A stretch of DNA of 19,137 bases from Leucobacter sp. (GCA_017990305.1 JAGNOB010000003.1:1-19137); one strand, 5' to 3'. Counted from the first letter of the stretch, positions 7,594-18,507 are shown. The notes: a model not told the origin generated them from the sequence alone. Numbers and translations: made by a program.

Positions 7594-8742
7594 TTACGCG
7601 TTTCGCTTGTAGAACGGGAGAGCAACGACTTCGAAGGCCTCGCGCTTGCCGCGGAGGTCAACGTCGACGGTCGTGCCGATCTCGGAGTAGGGAACGTCGA
7701 GCTGCGCGAGCGCGATCGGGTAGCCGAGCGTCGGGCTCGGCTGGCCACTCGTGATCGCACCGATCTCGCGGGGTGCTTCATCGGTGACGCCGTCGGTCTG
7801 CGCGAACACGGCGTAGCCGCCGCGCCCCGCGCGCCGGCCGAGGCCCTTGAGCCCGACGAGCACACGTCGTGGGCCCGCTGCCTTCGCCGCTTCGAGCGCC
7901 TCCCGGCCGACGAAGTTCTCCTCCTTCTTGAAGGAAACCACGCCGCCGAGGTTCGCGTCGTACGGTGTCGTGTGAACACCGAGCTCGTTGCCGTAGAGCG
8001 GCATGCCAGCCTCGAGGCGGAGCGAGTCGCGCGCGGCGAGACCGCAGGGCACGAGGCCGTGGGCGTCGCCGGCGGCGATGAGCAGCTGCCAGAGCTCGGG
8101 CGAGCGCTCGGCTGGGATGTACAGCTCGAAGCCGTCCTCGCCGGTGTAGCCGGTGCGGGCGAGCAGCACGTCGATCCCGCCGACCGTGACCGAGGTCCAG
8201 GCGTAGTACGCGAGATCCTGCACGGCCTGGCGCTCGGTGTCGTCAGCGACGACCGCGCTCACGATCGCCTCCGAGTTAGGCCCCTGCACGGCGATGAGCC
8301 CGGTCTCAGCCGATGCGTCGGTCACCTCGACGTCGAAGCCCGCGGCCCGCTCGGCGAGGAGCTGGGCGACGATGGGCGCGTTGCCCGCGTTCGGCACGAC
8401 GAGGTAGCGGGTGTCGGCGACGCGGTAGACGATGAGGTCGTCGACGATTCCGCCGTCTGCGTTGCAGAGCAGTGAGTACTTCGCCTTGCCAACCGCGGTG
8501 ACGGCAAAGTTACCGACGAGCGCGGTGTTCAGGAAGCGGGCCGCGTCAGCGCCCGAGATCCACACCTCGCCCATGTGCGAGAGGTCGAAGAGGCCGGCTG
8601 CCTCGCGGACGGCGCGGTGCTCGGCGAGCTCGCTGCCGTACTTCAGCGGCATATCCCAACCACCGAAATCGGTGAACGATGCGCCGAGCTTCTCGTGCTC
8701 AGCGTGCAGGGACGTGTGCTTCGGGGTGCTGTTCGCAGTCAT
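7594..8742 (-). CDS. gcvT: Glycine cleavage system T protein (aminomethyltransferase)
   Basis: This 382-residue protein transfers the methylene carbon from aminomethyl-lipoyl H protein to tetrahydrofolate, releasing ammonia. The N-terminal folate-binding part shows DMPLKYGSELAEHRAVREAAGLFDLSHMGE, and the NADGGIVDDLIVYR segment holds the aspartate expected to be catalytic. The C-terminal barrel with GRRAGRGGYAVF is in place, and the length is usual. The ATG lies only two bases after the gcvP stop, with GAGGA overlapping the end of gcvP as ribosome-binding site, so the two genes are translated in close coupling. Confidence 0.96.
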   Translation of the reverse strand: MTANSTPKHTSLHAEHEKLGASFTDFGGWDMPLKYGSELAEHRAVREAAGLFDLSHMGEVWISGADAARFLNTALVGNFAVTAVGKAKYSLLCNADGGIVDDLIVYRVADTRYLVVPNAGNAPIVAQLLAERAAGFDVEVTDASAETGLIAVQGPNSEAIVSAVVADDTERQAVQDLAYYAWTSVTVGGIDVLLARTGYTGEDGFELYIPAERSPELWQLLIAAGDAHGLVPCGLAARDSLRLEAGMPLYGNELGVHTTPYDANLGGVVSFKKEENFVGREALEAAKAAGPRRVLVGLKGLGRRAGRGGYAVFAQTDGVTDEAPREIGAITSGQPSPTLGYPIALAQLDVPYSEIGTTVDVDLRGKREAFEVVALPFYKRNA

Positions 8743-8744
8743 GA

Positions 8745-11603
<2,859 letters not shown>

Positions 11604-11655
11604 AAGAGGATCTCCGATGTCGGGGTCGCACGCGACCAGCTAAAGATCCTCCCCG
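11604..11655 (-). terminator. Riboswitch expression platform: terminator-like hairpin covering the gcvP ribosome-binding site
   Basis: On the transcript strand GAGGATCT (11651-11644) pairs with AGATCCTC (11613-11606), and TTTTG follows at once. Inside lies a second small hairpin, GGTCG..CGACC. The right arm includes part of the GGAG sequence used for gcvP, and the run of T contains the TTG start. The structure could stop transcription, block translation, or both. Its left arm directly abuts the 3' strand of the aptamer-2 P1 helix, so glycine binding can plausibly change which pairing forms. Confidence 0.75.
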
Positions 11656-11840
11656 CTCTGTACCGTGACCTGAGAGATTCGAGCACGAGTGAATAACCAT
11701 CACTGCGCCCTTGCACCTTCGGTGAGCAGGAAGCCCCGCTGCTTTTCAGAGTTGCCTACGCGTTGCGGTACGGGTGCCTGAGAGTTTCCCGGGGAGGGTT
11801 TGCTCCTACGGCGCCGAGTCGAACCCGGTCTCTCCCGCAA
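11656..11840 (-). ncRNA. Tandem glycine riboswitch (two aptamers)
   Basis: Two glycine-aptamer sequences lie in series in the gcvP leader. Aptamer 1 spans about 11840-11763; its P1 is TTGCGG/CCGCAA, and it carries GGGAGAGACC, GCCGTAGGAGCAA and AAACTCTCAGGCA. Aptamer 2 spans about 11753-11656; its P1 is CTCTG/CAGAG, and it carries CACCGAAGGTGCAA and AATCTCTCAGGT. These are the conserved core elements of the Rfam glycine riboswitch class, which in most hosts turns on glycine catabolism when glycine is high. The nine-base linker and short P1 of aptamer 2 are usual. The downstream hairpin at 11606-11651 is the expected output structure. Confidence 0.95.
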
Positions 11841-11865
11841 TGCCTAAGCGGCGTGTTCAGTTGTT

Positions 11866-11878
11866 ACCCGAGAGTCTA
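11866..11878 (-). promoter_or_regulatory. Promoter of the gcv operon
   Basis: On the minus strand TAGACT (11878-11873) predicts +1 at about 11866, which gives a leader of roughly 260 bases containing the riboswitch. The ten bases GGTAGACTCT are the same as in the ispG promoter. No convincing -35 is seen at 16-18 bp. Confidence 0.5.
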
Positions 11879-11951
11879 CCCCAGGTGGGCTGGCGACGGC
11901 CCGCGCACGCAACAATTCGCGCTGGCCCGAGGCTGCCGCTGCCAGCCGCCG

Positions 11952-13031
11952 TCAGCCGCCGAACACGGCATGCGCCTCGGCACGTGCCCAGGCTTCAGCC
12001 GCCGCGAGCGTCTCCAGCGTGAGTTCACCTGGGGCATCGTGCCGTTCAACGACCTCGCTCACTGCGTCAACGATGCCTGTGAACGGGATTCTGCCATCGT
12101 GGAAAGCGTCGACGGCTTCCTCATTCGCGGCGTTGAACACTGCCGGATAGGTGCCCTTCGCCCGCCCCACCTGTTTCGCGAGGTTGAGTGCGGGGAACGC
12201 CTCGTTGTCGACCGGTTCAAACTCCCACGTAGCCGCTCGCGTCCAATCGATCGGCTCGCCAATGTTCGAAAGCCGCTCGGGCCAGGTGAGACCAAGCGCG
12301 ATCGGCAAGCGCATGTCGGGCGGCGAGGCCTGCGCGATGGTGGAGCCGTCAATGAACTCGACCATCGAGTGCACGACCGACTGCGGGTGAACGACAACCT
12401 CGATCTGGTCGTATGCGATGTCAAAGAGCAGGTGCGCCTCGATAACCTCAAGTCCCTTGTTCACCAGGGTCGCCGAGTTCGTGGTGACAACGCGGCCCAT
12501 GTCCCACGTCGGGTGCGCGAGCGCCTCGGCGGGAGTCACGTTCGCGAGTTCGGCGCGCGTGCGGCCTCGGAACGGCCCACCCGACGCTGTGACCACGAGC
12601 CTCCGCACCTCCTCGTGCGTGCCTGAGCGGAGGGCTTGCGCGAGCGCAGAGTGTTCGGAGTCGACGGGCACGATCTGCCCGGGCACCGCGAGCCGCTTCA
12701 CGAGATCACCGCCAACGATCAGCGATTCCTTGTTCGCGAGGGCAAGGGTGCGGCCCGCCTCGAGCGCGGCGATCGTCGGCGCGAGGCCAACCGAACCGGT
12801 AATGCCGTTGAGCACCACATCGGCTTCGACGTCGCGCACGATCTGCACGGCCGCGTCAACACCGAGACCAGTGTGCTCGACACCAAACTCGGCCGCCTGC
12901 TCGGCGAGCCTGCCCGCATTCGATCCGGTCACGAGCCCGACGACCGTGAAACGATCGGGGTGCCGCCTCACGACATCGAGCGCCTGCTCGCCGATCGAAC
13001 CGGTGGACCCCAAAATCACAACGCGCCTCAT
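11952..13031 (-). CDS. dxr: 1-deoxy-D-xylulose 5-phosphate reductoisomerase
   Basis: This 359-residue enzyme makes MEP from DXP with NADPH and a divalent metal, the first committed step of the MEP pathway and the target of fosmidomycin. The NADPH loop GSTGSIGEQ starts at residue 8, and [10 protein letters not shown] lies at 99-108. The metal ligands are D124 and E126 (VDSEHSA) and E195 (NKGLEVIEA). SGGPFRGR and HPTWDMG are also in place. It is shorter than E. coli (398) or M. tuberculosis (413) Dxr because the segment after the NADPH domain (about residues 50-72) is compact. I choose ATG 13031 rather than the longer frame to 13115, since the fold begins [14 protein letters not shown] and a -10 sets +1 on that A. 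The start lies in a 13-bp inverted repeat. Confidence 0.95.
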   Translation of the reverse strand: MRRVVILGSTGSIGEQALDVVRRHPDRFTVVGLVTGSNAGRLAEQAAEFGVEHTGLGVDAAVQIVRDVEADVVLNGITGSVGLAPTIAALEAGRTLALANKESLIVGGDLVKRLAVPGQIVPVDSEHSALAQALRSGTHEEVRRLVVTASGGPFRGRTRAELANVTPAEALAHPTWDMGRVVTTNSATLVNKGLEVIEAHLLFDIAYDQIEVVVHPQSVVHSMVEFIDGSTIAQASPPDMRLPIALGLTWPERLSNIGEPIDWTRAATWEFEPVDNEAFPALNLAKQVGRAKGTYPAVFNAANEEAVDAFHDGRIPFTGIVDAVSEVVERHDAPGELTLETLAAAEAWARAEAHAVFGG

Positions 13032-13054
13032 GCATCTATTCTGCATGAGGCGCG
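13022..13054. repeat. Perfect 13-bp inverted repeat over the dxr start
   Basis: Left arm 13022-13034 (CGCGCCTCATGCA) and right arm 13042-13054 (TGCATGAGGCGCG) are perfect reverse complements around a 7-base spacer. The repeat covers the first ten bases of dxr, its start codon and its -10. Read as RNA from the lipoprotein gene, it is a strong hairpin followed by TTGTGATTTT, which resembles an intrinsic terminator. It could equally be a protein-binding operator. Confidence 0.9.
13032..13043 (-). promoter_or_regulatory. Leaderless promoter of dxr, in the loop of the inverted repeat
   Basis: On the minus strand CAGAAT (13043-13038) is followed by six bases and the ATG at 13031, so +1 would be the A of the start codon. 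The first base differs from TANNNT. The hexamer spans the loop and the inner end of one arm of the 13022-13054 repeat. Confidence 0.5.
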
Positions 13055-13077
13055 CTGGGTGTTCGAACCGGTTTCGG

Positions 13078-14106
13078 TTACTCCGAGTGGACGGTTCCGA
13101 GAATGTCGAGCACAAAGACCATCACGTCGTCAGGCTTGTGGCCCATGCCCTCAAGCTGCGCCCCACCGTAACCGCCGTCTTCAGCGGGTACGACAGAGAT
13201 GACCTGCGAACCGACCTTCTGGCCCTCGAGCGCCTTCGTGAAGCCGCCGATGACCTCGTTGGTGCGGAACGGAATGGGTTCGCCGCGGCTCCAGCTCGAG
13301 TCGAACTCTTCGCCGGTGCTCCAGATGATGCCGCGGTAGTTCACGTAAACGCGGTCACCGGGCTCGACGACCTCGCCGTCGCCCTCGATGAGCGTCGCGA
13401 CAGACAGCTCGCTCGGCGGTTCGAGGCCCTCGGGGATCGTGATCGTCGGCTCACCGTTTTCGGCAAGCTTCACGGTCGGGAAGCCCTTGGGTGCCGCCTG
13501 TGCCTTGCCCTCGGCCTTCTTGAGCAGGTCGCCCGGCTCGAGTGTGCCCGGCTCACCCTTAGTCTCGGTGATCTCGCCGAAGTTCATCACGACGACAACG
13601 GGGTCATCTTTCGTGACGTCGGTCAGACCCATCTGCTCGGGTTCAGCCCCCTCGTACATCTTGTCAAACGACGCAGTGAGAGTCACCTGCTGGCCGGGTA
13701 CGGCGCAACGGAAAGCCTCGTCTGCCCAGGCCATCAGCGAGCCCTTGGTGTACGGCATTGGCGCCTCGGGCTGCTGCTGCATCGGCTCGCCACTCTTGCC
13801 GTTGAAGATCGCAAGCGCGACATCGATAGTCTGTCCGTCTTCAACCACGTCGCCCTTGCCTTCGGTGAGCACCGTGCGCTCGAGCTTGTCGGCCTTTACG
13901 GGCAGCTTGTTCGTGAGTTCGAGGTCGACCCCGACCTCGCCCTTCACCGCGATCGAGTCGCTGGCTGCACCCGACGGTAGGCATTCAGTGCCCGAAGCGT
14001 CTTTGCCCGGGCCCCCTCCGGCGCTGCAGCCTGTGAGGAGAAGTGCGCCGACGACGGCAGTGGGTAGCAGTACACGGGAGAGTTTCACTTGAGGCCTGTT
14101 CTTCAT
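13078..14106 (-). CDS. FKBP-type peptidyl-prolyl isomerase lipoprotein
   Basis: This 342-residue exported lipoprotein has a signal peptide ending in the lipobox LLTGC with the lipidated Cys at 27, followed by a Gly/Ser linker. A complete FKBP domain lies at about 235-339, with VNYRG (255-259), EEFDSS (266-271), [11 protein letters not shown] (285-295) and a C-terminal FVLDILGT strand. A second, diverged FKBP-like segment lies at about 78-178 (starts [10 protein letters not shown], ends [10 protein letters not shown]) and has lost the usual YxG and FD active-site residues, so it may be structural. The enzyme presumably assists folding of secreted proteins at the outer face of the membrane. ATG 14106 is the best start; GTG 14088 (VKLSR) is the alternative and keeps a workable signal peptide. 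A CAGACT hexamer at 14139-14134 may be the -10. It follows rsmI after 120 bp. Confidence 0.9.
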   Translation of the reverse strand: MKNRPQVKLSRVLLPTAVVGALLLTGCSAGGGPGKDASGTECLPSGAASDSIAVKGEVGVDLELTNKLPVKADKLERTVLTEGKGDVVEDGQTIDVALAIFNGKSGEPMQQQPEAPMPYTKGSLMAWADEAFRCAVPGQQVTLTASFDKMYEGAEPEQMGLTDVTKDDPVVVVMNFGEITETKGEPGTLEPGDLLKKAEGKAQAAPKGFPTVKLAENGEPTITIPEGLEPPSELSVATLIEGDGEVVEPGDRVYVNYRGIIWSTGEEFDSSWSRGEPIPFRTNEVIGGFTKALEGQKVGSQVISVVPAEDGGYGGAQLEGMGHKPDDVMVFVLDILGTVHSE

Positions 14107-14226
14107 TCGTACGGACGTTCGGTCGTTGCTTCCAGTCTGGGGGATAGAAGTGCTGCGAGACTGTGAACGCACCCGAGATCGTTCATTTTGGAGATCCGGC
14201 GCAGCTTGCCGAGGCGGGTCTCCCGG

Positions 14227-15042
14227 CTACTTCGCGGCGAGTGCTGCGGCGTACAGTTCCTTGCTCGATAGCCCAGACGCCTCAGCGACCTCGCGGGTGA
14301 CATCTTTGAGTCGGTCTCCCCCAGCAACGCGCGACAGCACCTCCGCGAGCGCCGCTTCCGGAGATGCGGCGGCGGCAGTCGCGCCCCCGACAACAAGCAC
14401 GATCTCACCGCGCACTCCGGTTCGCGCCCATTCGGCGAGTTCAGCGAGCCCGCCGCGCTTGACCTCTTCGTACATCTTCGTGAGTTCGCGGCAAACGGCC
14501 GCTTGCCGATCCGCCCCGAATGTATCGGCGAGGTCTGCGAGCGACGTGGCAAGTCTGGACGGCGCTTCGAAGAACACCAGCGTTCGCCGCTCCCCCGCGA
14601 GCTCGCGCAGCAGCTTCGCCCGCTCCCCTGCCTTGCGCGGCAAGAACCCTTCAAACGCAAACCTGTCGGTCGGCAGACCTGACACTGCGAGCGCAGTGAT
14701 CACTGCCGATGGGCCGGGGATCGCGCTGACGGTGACGCCCTGCTCCGCGGCGAGCTGTACAACGCGGAACCCGGGGTCCGACACCGTCGGCATTCCTGCG
14801 TCACTCACGAGCACAATGTCCTCGTGCTTTGCCCGTTCGACGAGGCTCGCTGCGCGATCGTGCTCGTTGTGGTCGTGCAGTGCGACAAGCTCTGGCCGGT
14901 TCTCAATCTCGAGGAGTCGGAGCAGCTGCGCGGTGTGGCGCGTGTCCTCCGCAGCGATGACAGTCGCGTTCGAGAGCGTCTCTCGGAGTCTGGTCGACGC
15001 GTCGCCGAGGTTGCCGATCGGGGTCGCCGCAAGAAGGATCAT
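14227..15042 (-). CDS. rsmI: 16S rRNA (cytidine(1402)-2'-O)-methyltransferase
   Basis: This 271-residue SAM-dependent enzyme methylates the 2'-OH of C1402 in the ribosomal decoding centre. The family motifs appear in order: LLAATPIGNLGD at the N-terminus, AAEDTRHT, VSDAGMPTVSDPGF, AIPGPSAVITALAVSGLP, FEGFLPRKAGER, LVFFEAPSR and CRELTKMYEEV. A C-terminal helical part of about 50 residues ends LSSKELYAAAL. ATG 15042 is chosen over the longer frame to 15162 because the fold starts there and the -10 puts +1 one base before it. It is divergent from the MFS gene, with 79 bp between starts. Confidence 0.96.
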   Translation of the reverse strand: MILLAATPIGNLGDASTRLRETLSNATVIAAEDTRHTAQLLRLLEIENRPELVALHDHNEHDRAASLVERAKHEDIVLVSDAGMPTVSDPGFRVVQLAAEQGVTVSAIPGPSAVITALAVSGLPTDRFAFEGFLPRKAGERAKLLRELAGERRTLVFFEAPSRLATSLADLADTFGADRQAAVCRELTKMYEEVKRGGLAELAEWARTGVRGEIVLVVGGATAAAASPEAALAEVLSRVAGGDRLKDVTREVAEASGLSSKELYAAALAAK

Positions 15043-15055
15043 GTGCTCAATGCTA
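15043..15055 (-). promoter_or_regulatory. Leaderless promoter of rsmI
   Basis: On the minus strand TAGCAT (15055-15050) is followed by seven bases and the ATG at 15042, so +1 would fall at 15043 or 15042. No Shine-Dalgarno sequence is present. Confidence 0.5.
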
Positions 15056-15106
15056 CGGGCACCTGGCCCGTCGTGATTGACCGGGGCCGGATATCTACCG
15101 GTCGGG

Positions 15107-15121
15107 TAAGCTAGGGCGGCT
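15107..15121 (+). promoter_or_regulatory. Promoter of the MFS gene, leaderless or nearly so
   Basis: TAAGCT (15107-15112) is followed by nine bases and the ATG at 15122. The leader would be zero to three bases. A TTGACC at 15077-15082 resembles a -35 but is spaced 24 bp away, which is too far. Confidence 0.4.
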
Positions 15122-16351
15122 ATGCAAGAATCCTCCCCGGCCCCCACTCTCATCGAGCGCACAGGCGTCGCCTACTTCCCGCTCGCGCTCGTCGCTCGGC
15201 TTCCGTTCGCGATGATGGTAGTCGGTGTACTCACACTCATCGTCTCTGCCCGCGGTTCGCTGCAGCTGGGCGGTATCTCGTCAGCGGTTGTCGGAATCGG
15301 ATCCGCGATCGTCGGCCCGTTCCTGGGGGCAGCGGCGGATCGATACGGGCAGCGGATCGCGCTGCTCATCGCTGCAGTCACGCACAGCGCTGCACTTGTC
15401 ACGCTCGCGTTTATCGCATACTCCGCGGCTCCCGACTGGGCGATGCTCCTTGTCGCATTCTTTGTCGGAGCGACGAGCCCGCAGACGTCGCCGATGTCGC
15501 GATCCCGTCTTGTGCTGATCATTCAGAATTTCCTGCCGCCAACGCGCCGGCCGAAGGTAATGTCGCAGGTCCTCGCCTACGAGTCCGCTGCCGACGAGGT
15601 GGTGTTCGTGTTCGGCCCGGTGATCGTTGGGCTCCTGGCAACATTCTTCGGGCCGCGCACCCCCATTCTCGCGGCCGCAGCCCTCACGATCCTGTTCATC
15701 ATCTCGTTCGCACTGCATCACACGAGTGCGCCCGCGAAGACAGCCGCTGAGCGCGCTGAGACGCTCGCGCCCGCCTCTGAACTTGCGCGGCCGTCGCTGC
15801 TCGTCGTTGTCGCGGGTATCGCGGGTGTGGGGCTCGTGTTCGGCACGACCCTCACCGCTCTGACTGCATTCATGCAAAATCTTGGTCGGCCGGAAGCTGC
15901 TGGCCTGTTCTACGGCATCATGGGGATCGGTTCGGCAATCCTCGCGATCTCCGTCGCGTTCTTCTCGCCAAAGTTCACCCTTCGGTACCGCTGGCTCGTG
16001 TTCGCCGTGTTCGTCGTTGCAGGTGAGGCAATCCTCGCGACCTCCACGAGCATGGGCGGCATCGCCGCGGGCCTCGCACTCACCGGTATTGGTATCGGCC
16101 CGCTGCTCGTCACCCTGTACAGCCTCGGGACCGCGCGCAGCCCCGAGGGCCGCAGCGCGACAGTGATGACCATGCTGGGCTCTGGCGTGATCCTCGGCCA
16201 GTCGCTCTCCTCAGCGATCGGTGGCACTGTCGCTGAGAATGTCGGCGTGCAGGCTGCGATGGCGCTGCCGTTCTACGCCGGAGCGTTTGCGCTGCTCGCG
16301 GGAGTCATCAACTGGATGCTGACACCCTCGGGTAGCGGCCGCGACGTATAG
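15122..16351 (+). CDS. Major facilitator superfamily transporter
   Basis: This 409-residue membrane protein has about twelve hydrophobic segments in the usual six-plus-six arrangement. The loop between helices 2 and 3 carries GAAADRYGQR, the MFS-type GxxxDRxGxR signature. The second half begins around residue 220, after a charged central loop (SAPAKTAAERAETLAPASE). The profile resembles predicted drug or sugar efflux carriers of actinobacteria, but nothing in the sequence fixes the substrate. The gene stands alone, divergent from rsmI and convergent with the TRIC-type gene, with five bases between the two stops. Confidence 0.88.
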   Translation: MQESSPAPTLIERTGVAYFPLALVARLPFAMMVVGVLTLIVSARGSLQLGGISSAVVGIGSAIVGPFLGAAADRYGQRIALLIAAVTHSAALVTLAFIAYSAAPDWAMLLVAFFVGATSPQTSPMSRSRLVLIIQNFLPPTRRPKVMSQVLAYESAADEVVFVFGPVIVGLLATFFGPRTPILAAAALTILFIISFALHHTSAPAKTAAERAETLAPASELARPSLLVVVAGIAGVGLVFGTTLTALTAFMQNLGRPEAAGLFYGIMGIGSAILAISVAFFSPKFTLRYRWLVFAVFVVAGEAILATSTSMGGIAAGLALTGIGIGPLLVTLYSLGTARSPEGRSATVMTMLGSGVILGQSLSSAIGGTVAENVGVQAAMALPFYAGAFALLAGVINWMLTPSGSGRDV

Positions 16352-16356
16352 GCGCG

Positions 16357-17034
16357 TTAGACGCCGGCGCTGCCGGGCGTCGGCTCTGGGGCCTCGGCTG
16401 TTCCGCTGCGCGGTTCCGGAGCAAACTTCGGCCGCGGCAGATGCCACCCTCGGGCCACTGACGTCAGGCGCAACCCGATCGCGACGGTGCCGCCGATCAC
16501 AGAAGCGATGTTGACTCCGGCACCAAGGGCAGCGATGCCGACCGCGAGACCCGCCCCGACGAGCGCCGAGACGGCGTACAGTTCCCGCGTGAGGACTCCA
16601 GGAACCGTATTAACGAGCACGTCGCGAATCACCCCGCCGCCGATGGCTGCGATGGTGCCGACGAGCACCGACGTGATCGGTGTCTGGCCGCTCGCGAACG
16701 CGAGTGCTGCGCCGTTCGCAGAGAACAGGCCAAGGCCGAAAGCATCGAACACGACCTCAAAGTGTCGGATGCGGGCGAGACCGGGGTGCACGAAGAACAC
16801 CACGAGTGATCCGGCAACCGCCACCGCGAGGTTGGGCCAGTGGAGGAAGGACACAGGCGGGTGTACGCCGAGGAGCATGTCACGGAGAATGCCTCCCCCG
16901 GTACCGGTCGCGGCCCCAACAACGACGACACCGAGGATGTCGAGGTTACGCCGGACGCCCACGAGCGCGCCGGACAGCGCGAACGCGAGGATTCCCGCAA
17001 GCTGCAGTGCTTCATAGATCACATCGCCGATCAC
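16357..17034 (-). CDS. TRIC-type cation channel family protein (UPF0126/YicG)
   Basis: This 225-residue membrane protein has two homologous three-helix repeats. Their marks are GTGGGILRDMLLG in the first and GGGVIRDVLVNTVPGVL in the second, each with the glycine-rich kinked helix typical of bacterial relatives of the trimeric intracellular cation channels. Some characterised bacterial and archaeal members conduct K+ or Na+; the role here is inferred. The Pro-rich tail ends PEPTPGSAGV. I choose GTG 17034 (VIGDVIYEALQLAG) and reject the open frame to 17886, whose first 284 residues do not resemble a protein and lie antisense to sufS. A -10 places +1 one base before this GTG. Confidence 0.88.
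   Translation of the reverse strand: MIGDVIYEALQLAGILAFALSGALVGVRRNLDILGVVVVGAATGTGGGILRDMLLGVHPPVSFLHWPNLAVAVAGSLVVFFVHPGLARIRHFEVVFDAFGLGLFSANGAALAFASGQTPITSVLVGTIAAIGGGVIRDVLVNTVPGVLTRELYAVSALVGAGLAVGIAALGAGVNIASVIGGTVAIGLRLTSVARGWHLPRPKFAPEPRSGTAEAPEPTPGSAGV
16360..16381. terminator. Hairpin at the MFS/TRIC convergent stops
   Basis: GACGCCGGC (16360-16368) pairs with GCCGGGCGTC (16372-16381), leaving one bulged G and a three-base loop. It starts just beyond the MFS stop and overlaps the last codons of the TRIC-type gene. It could act for both strands; there is no U tract. Confidence 0.4.
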
Positions 17035-17047
17035 GATTCTGATCCTA
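17035..17047 (-). promoter_or_regulatory. Leaderless promoter of the TRIC-type gene
   Basis: On the minus strand TAGGAT (17047-17042) is followed by seven bases and the GTG at 17034, so +1 would be 17035 or 17034. Confidence 0.55.
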
Positions 17048-17064
17048 GGCGATACGAGACGCCC

Positions 17065-17118
17065 GCGCGCCCCGCGCGCAGCGCCACCGCTCGCGGGGTG
17101 CGCGCCTGGCGCGCGCAC
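17065..17118. repeat. Two GC-rich inverted repeats between TRIC and sufS promoters
   Basis: GCGCGC-CCC-GCGCGC lies at 17065-17079. A perfect 8-bp repeat, GTGCGCGC/GCGCGCAC with a five-base spacer, lies at 17098-17118. Both are in the 156-bp divergent gap, between the TRIC -10 and the sufS start. They may be operators or structural GC-rich DNA. Confidence 0.5.
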
Positions 17119-17178
17119 AATTCGCTCGCAGCGTAGGCAGCTGAGCGTGCTCACCTGCCGGGCAGTGCCCCGAAGTGG

Positions 17179-17190
17179 AAGAATGGACCT
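17179..17190 (+). promoter_or_regulatory. Possible leaderless promoter of sufS
   Basis: AAGAAT (17179-17184) is followed by six bases and the ATG at 17191, the same spacing as in the other units. The first base departs from TANNNT. No convincing Shine-Dalgarno sequence is present. Confidence 0.35.
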
Positions 17191-18507
17191 ATGCAAGCGT
17201 CTCTGTCCCCGGTTGAAGTTGCAGGCCTCCGCGCCGCATTTCCCTACTTCGCTGCGATCGACGAGCAGGCTGCGGCCGGAGCCGCACCCGCGCTGGTCCC
17301 GGCCTACCTCGATTCGGCCGCGACCTCGCAACGTCCGCTCGCGGTGCTCGACGCTGAACGATCGTTCCTCGAACGCTCCAACGCAGCCGTGCATCGCGGC
17401 ACAAGCGGGGCTGTCGGAGCCGCTACCGGCGCATTCGAGGGCTCCCGCGCCGCTATCGCCGAGTTCGTGGGGGCTGCTACCCCTGAGCAAATCGTCTGGG
17501 CGGAAAACGCAACCGATGCTTTGAACCTCATCACGCTCGGCATCGGCGAAGCAAACTCGGGCAACGGCGTCTCTGGTTCGGAGCGATTCGCGCTCGGCGC
17601 AGGCGACGAGATCCTCATCACCGAGGCCGAGCACCACGCCAACCTCATTCCGTGGCAGCGCCTCGCGACGAAAACCGGAGCGACACTGAAGTACATCCCC
17701 GTGCGTGAGGACGGCACGTGGACACTCGACGACGCTCGTGCAGCGCTCAACGCGAATACCCGATTCTTCGCGTTTGCGCACGTCTCGAACGTGACTGGCT
17801 ATGTCGCGCCGGTCGCCGAACTCGTCAAGCTTGCGCACGCTGTCGGCGCCGTGACAGTGCTCGATGCGTGCCAGTCCGTGCCGCACATCCCAGTGAACTT
17901 CGCGGAGCTCGGCATCGATTTCGCCGCGTTCTCAGGCCACAAGATGCTCGGCCCCAACGGCATCGGCGTGCTCTACGGCACCCCGGAGATGCTCGCTGCA
18001 CTGCCCGCTGCCCGCACTGGCGGATCAGCGATCACCAAGGTCACCATGGAGGGCGCCGAGTTTATGCCGCCGCCGCTGCGCTTCGAGGCGGGCACGCAAC
18101 CCGTATCGCAAGTTGTCGGTCTGGGCGCCGCAGCGAAGTTCCTGACCGAGATCGGTATGGACCGTGTTGCCGCGCGTGAGCACGAACTCGTCGAACGGCT
18201 CGTCGCCGGCATCGCCGAGCTGCGCGGTGTCCGGCTGCTCGGCCCGGCCGACACGTCGCAGCGGGTCGCGCTGACGGCGGTGTCCGTCGAAGGCCTGCAC
18301 GCCCATGACCTCGGACAGTTTCTCGACGAACAGGGCGTACTGGTGCGGGTTGGACACCACTGCGCGCAGCCACTGCACCGTGCTCTCGGTATGGCATCCT
18401 CAACCCGGGCGAGCGTGCACGTCACCTCAACCGAGGACGAGGTCGATCGGTTTATTGCCGCGGTTCGCGGCGCACAACAGTACTTTGGAACGGAGGTGTC
18501 CGCGTGA
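17191..18507 (+). CDS. sufS: Cysteine desulfurase, SufS type
   Basis: This 438-residue PLP enzyme removes sulfur from L-cysteine for Fe-S cluster assembly. It carries TEAEHHANLIPWQ with H148/H149, the PLP lysine K251 in FSGHKMLGPNGIGVLYG and the catalytic C391 in RVGHHCAQPLH. The short sequence around this cysteine fits the type II (SufS/CsdA) class, which needs a partner such as SufU to accept the sulfur. It is slightly longer than the usual 405-420 residues because of an insertion near residues 120-138 (GEANSGNGVSGSERFALGAG). sufU overlaps its end by four bases. The sufB, sufC and sufD scaffold genes are not in the window. Confidence 0.96.
   Translation: MQASLSPVEVAGLRAAFPYFAAIDEQAAAGAAPALVPAYLDSAATSQRPLAVLDAERSFLERSNAAVHRGTSGAVGAATGAFEGSRAAIAEFVGAATPEQIVWAENATDALNLITLGIGEANSGNGVSGSERFALGAGDEILITEAEHHANLIPWQRLATKTGATLKYIPVREDGTWTLDDARAALNANTRFFAFAHVSNVTGYVAPVAELVKLAHAVGAVTVLDACQSVPHIPVNFAELGIDFAAFSGHKMLGPNGIGVLYGTPEMLAALPAARTGGSAITKVTMEGAEFMPPPLRFEAGTQPVSQVVGLGAAAKFLTEIGMDRVAAREHELVERLVAGIAELRGVRLLGPADTSQRVALTAVSVEGLHAHDLGQFLDEQGVLVRVGHHCAQPLHRALGMASSTRASVHVTSTEDEVDRFIAAVRGAQQYFGTEVSA

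Noticed and set aside
11763..12626. Open frame of 287 codons on the plus strand over the riboswitch
   Set aside because: It runs antisense through the riboswitch and dxr, and the composition is not protein-like.
13032..13115. Longer dxr start at 13115
   Set aside because: The extra 28 residues overlap the end of the lipoprotein gene and precede the normal [14 protein letters not shown] start.
12418..13980. Open frame of 520 codons on the plus strand
   Set aside because: It lies antisense to dxr and the FKBP lipoprotein gene, both clearly recognised. Its Ser/Arg/Thr-rich composition is typical of a shadow frame in GC-rich DNA.
15043..15162. Longer rsmI start at 15162
   Set aside because: It would overlap the MFS coding start and adds 40 residues with no family match. 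The fold begins MILLAATPIGN.
17035..17886. N-terminal extension of the TRIC-type gene by 284 codons
   Set aside because: It is antisense to sufS, Arg/Cys-rich and without motifs. The channel fold starts at GTG 17034, which has a well-spaced -10.
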